Below the pieces are notes generated by a model. That model worked only from the letters and a program-made list of their open reading frames with translations. It searched no databases and had not been told where the DNA came from. Below, piece by piece: positions 31,093 through 36,688 of a stretch of DNA of 36,688 nucleotides. The stretch spans positions 1 to 36,688 of the forward strand of contig NZ_MDSS02000036.1 of the NCBI RefSeq assembly GCF_001758425.2, read 5' to 3'. This DNA comes from Nesterenkonia sp. PF2B19. GTDB lineage: Bacteria > Actinomycetota > Actinomycetes > Actinomycetales > Micrococcaceae. The position numbers were made by a program, and so were the translations under genes. The stretch's first letter is position 1. Each line of letters begins with the position of its first letter.

Positions 31093-32193
31093 ATGACCCG
31101 CACCTATCCTCGAGCCCGGACGGCCGGCGCCGTCCTGGCGGCCTCCGCCCTGCTGCTCACCGCCTGCGGCGACGACGGCGACTCCGCGGCCGAGGGCGGC
31201 GAGGACGTCGGCAGCCAGGACGCCGACTTCCTGACGATCGCCACCGGAGGCTCCTCCGGGGTGTACTACCAGATCGGCGCCACGATGGCGGACCTGCTCG
31301 CGGACGAGCTCGGCGCCGACACCTCTGTGCAGGCCACCGGCGCCTCGGCGGAGAACATCAACCTGCTCACCGACGGCAACGCCGAGATCGCCTTCACCAT
31401 GGGGGATGCCACCGTGCAGGCCCTCGAGGGCACCGGTCCGTTCGAGGACGACCCCCGCGATGGTCTGCTCGCGATCATGACGATGTACCCGAACACCGTG
31501 CAGCTCATCGCGCGGGACGGCGCGGGCATCGAGTCGGTGGAGGACCTCGCCGGTGCCAATGTGGCCGTCGGTGACGTCGGCTCGGGCGTGGAGCTGAACG
31601 CGCAGATGGTCCTGGGCGCCTACGACATGTCCTATGACGACATCAACGAGGACTACCTGTCCTACGCGGAGGCCACCGACCAGATGGCCAACGGACACAT
31701 CGACGCCCTCTTCGCCACCTCGGGTCTGCCGAACCCGTCGCTGACCGAGCTCGCCACCAACACGGACTTCATCACCGTCCCGATCGACGGGGAAGGCCGG
31801 GAGAACCTGCTCAGCGAGTACGAGTTCTTCGGCGAGAGCGTCATCCCGGCGGGCACCTACCAGGACGAGGAGGACGTGGAGACCGTCAGCGTCACCAACC
31901 ACCTGCTGGCGTCCTCGGAGCTGAGCGAGGAGGCGGTCTACGACATCACCGCCGCCCTGTTCGACAACATCGACCGCATCCACGCCTCCCACGCCGAGGC
32001 GGAGAACATCACGCTCGAGACCGCCACCGACGGCCTGGTCATCCCGCTGCACCCCGGAGCCGCCCAGTACTTCGAGGAGCAGGGTGTGGACACCGGCGCC
32101 GAGGACGCGGAGGACGGCGACGCTGATGACGCTGACGACGCAGCTGAGGACGACGCTGAGGACGACGCTGAGGACGAGGGCGACGACGAGTGA
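31093..32193 (+). CDS. TAXI family TRAP transporter solute-binding lipoprotein
   Basis: Extracellular receptor of a TRAP transporter, 366 residues. The signal peptide MTRTYPRARTAGAVLAASALL ends with the lipobox LTAC (Cys25). The mature protein opens DFLTIATGGSSGVYYQIGATMADLLAD, the TAXI hallmark, followed by VQATGASAENINLLTDGNAEIAFTMGDATVQAL, LAIMTMYPNTVQLIARDGAGIESVEDLAGANVAVGDVGSGVELNA and a C-terminal HPGAAQYFEEQGV. The last 25 residues are almost only Asp, Glu and Ala, an acidic tail that may suit a saline environment. The ligand cannot be told; known TAXI proteins bind glutamate and other dicarboxylates. It is first in a three-gene operon with the DUF1850 protein and the fused permease. 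Confidence 0.94.
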   Translation: MTRTYPRARTAGAVLAASALLLTACGDDGDSAAEGGEDVGSQDADFLTIATGGSSGVYYQIGATMADLLADELGADTSVQATGASAENINLLTDGNAEIAFTMGDATVQALEGTGPFEDDPRDGLLAIMTMYPNTVQLIARDGAGIESVEDLAGANVAVGDVGSGVELNAQMVLGAYDMSYDDINEDYLSYAEATDQMANGHIDALFATSGLPNPSLTELATNTDFITVPIDGEGRENLLSEYEFFGESVIPAGTYQDEEDVETVSVTNHLLASSELSEEAVYDITAALFDNIDRIHASHAEAENITLETATDGLVIPLHPGAAQYFEEQGVDTGAEDAEDGDADDADDAAEDDAEDDAEDEGDDE

Positions 32194-32248
32194 CCTCGGC
32201 TCGGGCGCGAGGGAGCTCGGTCCGCACCGGCTCGTCCGCGCCCCGGCC

Positions 32249-32728
32249 ATGACTCGACGGCGGCTGCTCACCCGAGTCGGTGGGGCGGCCGCCGTCGTCA
32301 TCGCCGCACCGAGCGTGCTGGCGGCGCTGACCGCCTGCGGCTCGGAGCGTCGGCTCATCTGCCGTCACCAGCGCACGCAGGAGGTCTACGCCTCCTGGCC
32401 GGTGGAGACCGGAGCGGTCGTCACCCACTCCTGGGTCCATTCCATCGAGCGCTCCCGGTGGACCGACAGCTATCGCGTCGAGGCCGACGGGCTGCTGCTG
32501 GTGCGCACCGAGTTCCAGGAGTACGGCGCCGGCATGCCCCTGGACGAAGGCGTGGTCACCCTGGAGGACGGCAGGGTGGTCATCACCGAGATCGACCGCC
32601 CCTTCGAGGCGATCCGCTGGATCCACTCGCACCGGGTGGACTACCGCATCGGCATCGACGAGGACACCGACCTCCTCGACCCCCTGCAGCTTCCCGACAA
32701 TGAACCCGTAGAACTGAGGCCAGCATGA
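32249..32728 (+). CDS. DUF1850 family lipoprotein of the TRAP operon
   Basis: A 159-residue exported protein. MTRRRLLTRVGGAAAVVIAAPSVL with a lipobox-like LTAC at about 32-35 indicates a lipoprotein, perhaps exported folded by the Tat route given the RRR near the start. The body, VVTHSWVHSIERSRWTDSYRVEADGLLLVRTEFQEYGAGMPLDEG, is the DUF1850 pattern. These proteins are regularly encoded with TAXI-type TRAP transporters, but their role is not established. The ATG at 32249 leaves 55 bases after the receptor gene; no strong ribosome site is seen. Its stop overlaps the permease start (ATGA). Confidence 0.86.
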   Translation: MTRRRLLTRVGGAAAVVIAAPSVLAALTACGSERRLICRHQRTQEVYASWPVETGAVVTHSWVHSIERSRWTDSYRVEADGLLLVRTEFQEYGAGMPLDEGVVTLEDGRVVITEIDRPFEAIRWIHSHRVDYRIGIDEDTDLLDPLQLPDNEPVELRPA

Positions 32729-34818
32729 TCAGGGAGAAGAAGACCTCCGACGACGGCGAGACAGGCCCGGAGCGTCCACCGGGCGGTGTCCGGCACGACT
32801 CCTCCGCCGACGCGACAGAGCTGCCGATCAGCGCGGACGGCACCCTGGAGGTCATCCCCGACTCGGAGGAGGAGCGCCGCGCCCGCGAGCAGGAGGCCGC
32901 GGAGGCCGCCGCGAAGTACGACGCCGAGTCCCGAGTCCGACAGACCCGCTGGCGTCCCCTGGCGCTGCTGATCAGCGCGGTGGCGATCTTCACCGCCGTC
33001 TACCACCTCTACACGGCCTACTTCGGCGCGCCGCCCACCCTGATCCACCGGTCGCTGCACGTCAGCCTGATCCTGTTCCTGGTCTTCATGCTCTACCCGC
33101 CCTCCCGGAAGGCCCAGGCCGCGTGGTGGCGGATCCCGGATGCCGCCCTGGCGCTGCTCTCGCTGGTGCCCGCCTGGTACATGTGGAGCAACTACGAGCA
33201 GATCGTGCTCCAGGCAGGACGGTTCACCACCAGTGACATCGTGGTGGCCACCCTGCTGGTGGTGCTGGTGCTGGAGGCCGCCCGCCGCGTGACCGGCTGG
33301 GCACTGCCCATCCTGGCGCTGCTGTTCGTGCTCTTCGGACTCTACGGGCGCGAGCTGCCCGGACTCCTGCGGCACCGCGGCTACGACTGGAACACCCTGG
33401 CCGACCAGTTCTACACCACCACCGAGGGGATCTTCGGCACCGCCATCGGCGTCTCCTCGACCTACATCTTCCTGTTCATCCTCTTCGGCGCCTTCCTGGC
33501 GAAGTCCGGGATGAGCCAGATGTTCAACGACCTCGCGCTGGCGATCGCCGGACAGGGCCGTGGCGGCCCCGCGAAGGTCGCCACCCTGGCCTCCGGGTTC
33601 ATGGGCTCGATCAACGGCTCGGCCATCGCCAACGTAGTCTCCACCGGGGCGTTCACCATCCCGCTGATGAAGAAGATCGGCTACAGCCGCAACTTCGCCG
33701 GGGCTGTGGAGTCCAGCGCCTCCGTCGGCGGCCAGGTGCTCCCACCGATCATGGGTGCGGCGGCCTTCATCATGGCCGAGACCATCGGCGTCCCCTACAC
33801 CACCGTGGCCCTGGCGGCCATCGTCCCGGCCCTGCTGTACTACGTCAGCCTGATCGCACAGATCCACCTGCGGGCCACCCGGATGGGGCTGCAGGGCATC
33901 GCCAAGGAGAACCTGCCGGATGTGCTGGGCGTCCTCAAGGACCGCGGCCACCTGCTGATCCCGCTGGCGTTCCTGCTCTACATGCTGTTCTTCTCCGGGC
34001 GCACCATCCTGTACTCGGCGTTCCTGACCATCCTGGTGACCATCGCCGTGGCCATGCTGCGGCGCACCAGCCGGATGAGTCTGCGGGACGTCCTCCAGGC
34101 GTTGGAGGACGGCACCCGGTCGGCCCTCGGCGTCGCGGTGGCCTGCGCCTCGGTGGGCGTGATCGTGGGCGTGGTGACGATCTCCGGATTCGGGGTGACG
34201 CTGGCCTCGGCGATCGTGCAACTCTCCGGCGGGGTGCTGTTCTGGACGTTGGTGATGACGATGCTGGCCTGCCTGGTCCTCGGCATGGGACTGCCCTCGA
34301 TCCCGGCCTACATCGTCACCGCCACCATGGCAGCCCCTGCGCTGACGACGCTCGGGGTGGAGCCCCTGGTGGCCCACCTGTTCGTCTTCTACTTCGGCCT
34401 GTTCGCGAACATCACCCCACCGGTGGCGCTGGCGGCCTTCGCCGCCTCTGGCATCAGCGGGGGCAAGCCCATGGCCACCGGCGGGGCGGCCTTCAAGCTG
34501 GCCTCTGCCGGCTTCGTGATCCCCTACATGTTCGTCTACAACCCGGACCTGCTGCTGCGCGACGTCGACCTGCTCACCGGAGTGACGGTGGTCGCCTCCG
34601 CCCTGGTGGCGGTGCTGCTGCTGGGTGTCGCGCTGGAGGGCCACTTCATGGTGGTCATGGCCTGGTATCTGCGCCTCGTGCTGGCCGTCGGCGCGGTGAT
34701 GATGCTCTCCGCCGACGTCCTCTACGACGTGATCGGCGTGGCCCTGGTGATCGCCGTGCTGGGGGTGCAGCTGCTCAGGGCCCGCAGCGCCGGCAAGCTG
34801 AGCCTGAAGGCCATCTGA
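32725..34818 (+). CDS. TRAP transporter permease, fused small and large membrane subunits (TAXI type)
   Basis: Integral membrane protein of 697 residues driving secondary, ion-coupled uptake of the ligand delivered by the TAXI receptor. A hydrophilic, acidic N-terminus of about 70 residues precedes a first block of four to five spans corresponding to DctQ (PLALLISAVAIFTAVYHLYTAYFG onward). The DctM-like part follows, with VSSTYIFLFILFGAFLAKSGMSQMFNDLALAIAG, GGPAKVATLASGFMGSINGSAIANVVSTGAFTIPLM, SASVGGQVLPPIMGAAAFIMAE and LGMGLPSIPAYIVTATMAAPAL...FYFGLFANITPPVALAAFAASGI. These are the signatures of fused TAXI permeases. It overlaps the DUF1850 gene by 4 bases and converges with the APC permease 12 bases downstream. 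Confidence 0.95.
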   Translation: MIREKKTSDDGETGPERPPGGVRHDSSADATELPISADGTLEVIPDSEEERRAREQEAAEAAAKYDAESRVRQTRWRPLALLISAVAIFTAVYHLYTAYFGAPPTLIHRSLHVSLILFLVFMLYPPSRKAQAAWWRIPDAALALLSLVPAWYMWSNYEQIVLQAGRFTTSDIVVATLLVVLVLEAARRVTGWALPILALLFVLFGLYGRELPGLLRHRGYDWNTLADQFYTTTEGIFGTAIGVSSTYIFLFILFGAFLAKSGMSQMFNDLALAIAGQGRGGPAKVATLASGFMGSINGSAIANVVSTGAFTIPLMKKIGYSRNFAGAVESSASVGGQVLPPIMGAAAFIMAETIGVPYTTVALAAIVPALLYYVSLIAQIHLRATRMGLQGIAKENLPDVLGVLKDRGHLLIPLAFLLYMLFFSGRTILYSAFLTILVTIAVAMLRRTSRMSLRDVLQALEDGTRSALGVAVACASVGVIVGVVTISGFGVTLASAIVQLSGGVLFWTLVMTMLACLVLGMGLPSIPAYIVTATMAAPALTTLGVEPLVAHLFVFYFGLFANITPPVALAAFAASGISGGKPMATGGAAFKLASAGFVIPYMFVYNPDLLLRDVDLLTGVTVVASALVAVLLLGVALEGHFMVVMAWYLRLVLAVGAVMMLSADVLYDVIGVALVIAVLGVQLLRARSAGKLSLKAI

Positions 34819-34830
34819 TCCGTCCGGCGC

Positions 34831-36276
34831 TCAGCCGGAGCGGCGACGACGCCGGGCGGCGAGGGCGGCCAGCAGGTCCTCCTCCGCCCGGGGCCCGGGC
34901 GTCACCCCGCCGGGCAGGCGGAGCATGAAGGTGATGCCCAGCAGCCACCACAGCCCGAACATGATCCAGGGCTGGGGCTCCAGGAACGCCGGCATGCCCG
35001 GCAGGTAGAGGATCAGCATCAGCGCGGAGGACGCGACGGCGGCCACGCCGACGGCCGTCCCTGCGGCCTGCGAGCCGCTGCCGACCTTCATGGGCCGAGG
35101 CATGTCCGGCTCGCGGCGGCGCAGCACCAGGAACACCAGGGCGACCAGCAGGTAGGTGATCACGATGCTCGGCGACCCGGAGTCCACCAGCCAGACGAGC
35201 ATCACCTCACCGAAGAACGGGGCGATCACCGAGATCCCGCCGATGAACAGCAGCGCGTTGACCGGGGTGCCGTTGCGGCGGTGCAGCACGGCGAACCATG
35301 CAGGCAGCATGCCCGAGTTCGCCATGGCCCAGATGAGCCGGGAGGCGCCGATGAGGAACGCGTTCCAGGAGGTCAGCAGACCCGCGAGGCCTCCGGCCAC
35401 CACCAGGTTCCCCCAGAACTGGGAGCCCATGAGCACCGCCATGGCGTCGGCGGTCGCGAGATCGAAATCGCCCATCTCAGTGGCCGGCAGCGCCACCGAG
35501 GTGGTCAGCACGATCAGGATGTAGAACGCGGCCGCGGCGAGCACCGAGACGACCACCAGGCGGCCGATCTTCCGGGCCGGAAGGTTGACCTCCTCCGCGG
35601 ACTGCGGGATGACGTCGAAGCCGACGAAGAGGAAGGGCACCATCACCAGCACGGCGATGATGCCGGCCCCGCCCCCGGTGAACAGAGGCTCCGCATGGGA
35701 GGGCTCCCCGCCGAAGATCGCGGCGGCCAGCATGACCACGGCCACCACCACCACGAAGATGATCACCGAGGTCTGGAAGAGGCTGGCCGGCTTGATGCCG
35801 CGGATGTTCAGCCAGGTCAGCAGCACCGCGGTGCCGGATCCGATGAGCGCCCAGGTCAGGTGCACCTGGGAATCGGCGATCGTCCACAGCGGGATCTGAT
35901 GCACCTGCGGGAAGATGTAGGCCACCGTACGAGGGATGGCCACCGCCTCGAAGGCGACGACGGTGATGTAGCCACCCACGATGCCCCAGGAGCCGAGCAG
36001 CGCCAACCGCGGGTCGAAGCCTCGCAGCAGGTAGTTGTGCTCCCCGCCGGCCAGGGGCATCGCCGAGACCAGCTCGGAATAGACCAGCCCGACCAGTGCC
36101 ATGATGATCCCGCCGATGACGAAGGCGCTCACAGCGCCGAACGTGCCGGCGCTGTTCAGCCAATCTCCGGTCAGCACGATCCAGCCGAAGCCGATCATCG
36201 CGCCGAATCCGAGGAAGAACGTCTCCAGACTTCCCAGGGACTTGATGAATCGTCGTTCCGTCGTCGCCTCACCCAT
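34831..36276 (-). CDS. APC superfamily amino acid permease
   Basis: Twelve-span secondary transporter of 481 residues. The N-terminus FIKSLGSLETFFLGFGAMIGFGWIVLTGDWLNSAG contains the glycine-rich first helix of the APC fold, which binds the amino acid. ELVSAMPLAGGEHNYLLRGFDPRLALLGSW and VPFLFVGFDVIPQSAEEVNLPARKIGRLVVVS are the family's conserved second-third helix region and sixth-helix loop. Substrate cannot be assigned; resemblance to YgjI or ethanolamine-type permeases is only a general impression. The C-terminus ends in an arginine-rich cytoplasmic tail. The promoter region carries a perfect GTGTGG/CCACAC palindrome. Confidence 0.92.
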   Translation of the reverse strand: MGEATTERRFIKSLGSLETFFLGFGAMIGFGWIVLTGDWLNSAGTFGAVSAFVIGGIIMALVGLVYSELVSAMPLAGGEHNYLLRGFDPRLALLGSWGIVGGYITVVAFEAVAIPRTVAYIFPQVHQIPLWTIADSQVHLTWALIGSGTAVLLTWLNIRGIKPASLFQTSVIIFVVVVAVVMLAAAIFGGEPSHAEPLFTGGGAGIIAVLVMVPFLFVGFDVIPQSAEEVNLPARKIGRLVVVSVLAAAAFYILIVLTTSVALPATEMGDFDLATADAMAVLMGSQFWGNLVVAGGLAGLLTSWNAFLIGASRLIWAMANSGMLPAWFAVLHRRNGTPVNALLFIGGISVIAPFFGEVMLVWLVDSGSPSIVITYLLVALVFLVLRRREPDMPRPMKVGSGSQAAGTAVGVAAVASSALMLILYLPGMPAFLEPQPWIMFGLWWLLGITFMLRLPGGVTPGPRAEEDLLAALAARRRRRSG

Positions 36277-36327
36277 GTGGTCCTCCCGGCCTCGCCTCGT
36301 CCAGCGGTGTGACGCCCTCCGCTGAAG

Positions 36328-36344
36328 GTGTGGACCACACGATA
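36328..36344 (-). promoter_or_regulatory. Promoter and operator-like palindrome of the APC permease
   Basis: On the minus strand TATCGT (36344-36339) is a candidate -10 box, and the perfect 6+1+6 palindrome GTGTGGTCCACAC (36340-36328) overlaps its end. The permease ATG lies about 50 bases further on. The arrangement resembles a repressor site over the transcription start; GntR-family proteins bind sites of this general form, but none is encoded here. The rest of the 184-base gap up to 36460 shows nothing else clear. Confidence 0.45.
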
Positions 36345-36460
36345 GGCGCGTCAGAGGGACGTGTCCTCAGAGGTTTCGAGTCCGACCTGAGGGAGCGCCG
36401 GCGGACCCGGCACCGGCGGAGGGACCACCGGATGACGGACCGTGAGCTGACGGACCCGGC

Positions 36461-36688
36461 TCAGGTGGCGTCGACGTCGAAGGGCGCCGGCGTCGGGGGC
36501 GTGTCGGCCGATCCCGCACCGTCGCCGTCGTCGAGCGAGGCCGAGCCGGTGATTCCGGCGACGGAGGCACCGGCCAGCCCGGCCGCCAGTGCGCCCGAGC
36601 TCTTGGCGTCCTTCCCGGCCCGAAGACCTCCCGGGGGTCTGCGGACTTCTGGTGGTGGGCGGCCCCAGCGGTGCCGGCACGGCGGGCG
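36461..36688 (-). CDS. C-terminal end of an unidentified protein, cut by the right edge
   Basis: On the minus strand a frame ends at a TGA at 36463 with GALAAGLAGASVAGITGSASLDDGDG and TPPTPAPFDVDAT, an alanine/glycine helix followed by an acidic, proline-rich tail that looks like a natural C-terminus. Upstream of about 36614 the more protein-like sequence, HHQKSADPREVFGPG, is in a different frame, so another one-base indel may be present near the window end. No family can be named. It would be transcribed toward, and in the same direction as, the APC permease. Confidence 0.35.
   Translation of the reverse strand, partial: RPPCRHRWGRPPPEVRRPPGGLRAGKDAKSSGALAAGLAGASVAGITGSASLDDGDGAGSADTPPTPAPFDVDAT

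Noticed and set aside
32641-34644. Minus-strand open frame of 667 codons over the TRAP permease
   Set aside because: His/Gln/Gly-rich antisense translation of a membrane protein; no ribosome site and no similarity pattern.

Overview
The window is GC-rich DNA from an actinobacterium. The HemA sequence, the coproporphyrin-type heme genes (hemQ plus a hemY/cgoX-type oxidase), the TetR / DUF3107 / DEAD-box helicase / methyltransferase neighbourhood and the use of apparently leaderless promoters all fit Micrococcaceae (Nesterenkonia, Arthrobacter and relatives). The genus is an inference from the look of the proteins; no database search was possible. I see no phage, transposase, CRISPR array, tRNA or rRNA. 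This is mainly core-metabolism chromosome with a few accessory transporters and small proteins of unknown role at the right.

Left block (1-7156), heme. On the minus strand run hemE, hemG (cgoX), hemQ (chdC), hemH (cpfC) and hemC (cut by the left edge), with hemA diverging on the plus strand. Together they cover the first step from glutamyl-tRNA and the coproporphyrin-dependent end of heme synthesis. Similar TTCTAC/GTAGAA inverted repeats sit at the hemA/hemE divergent promoter and upstream of hemQ. A 66-base near-perfect palindrome follows hemA.

Second block (7795-17821), assimilatory sulfate reduction, one long minus-strand operon. A SAM riboswitch is followed by sulfite reductase, an APS reductase (cysH), ATP sulfurylase cysD and cysN, a sulfonate/nitrate-family ABC importer (binding protein, ATPase, permease), the siroheme methylase cobA and the ferredoxin reductase fprA. 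Almost every gene pair overlaps or nearly touches. The set supplies the importer, the activation and reduction enzymes, the first siroheme-specific step and an electron source for the reductase.

Third block (17988-24654), minus strand: a glycine betaine/choline type ABC importer (ATPase, two permeases, lipoprotein), an orphan DNA methyltransferase overlapping the ATPase gene, a DEAD-box RNA helicase, a DUF3107 protein and a TetR regulator.

Right block (24758-36688): PHP phosphoesterase diverging from an Xaa-Pro aminopeptidase with a strong terminator, a GlsB-like membrane protein, a general-stress-17M-like membrane protein, an uncharacterised protein with a HEPN-like RNxxxH motif, Mrp/ApbC, a TAXI-type TRAP transporter operon (lipoprotein, DUF1850 protein, fused permease), an APC amino-acid permease, and the end of an unidentified gene at the right edge.

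A notable property of the sequence itself: hemC, hemG, hemE, the sulfur-operon permease, cysN, cysD, cysH and the tail of the helicase each carry apparent one-base frameshifts that break otherwise complete, conserved proteins. Since this would disable heme and sulfur metabolism many times over, base-calling or assembly errors are the likely cause, and these genes are annotated as single CDSs across the break.
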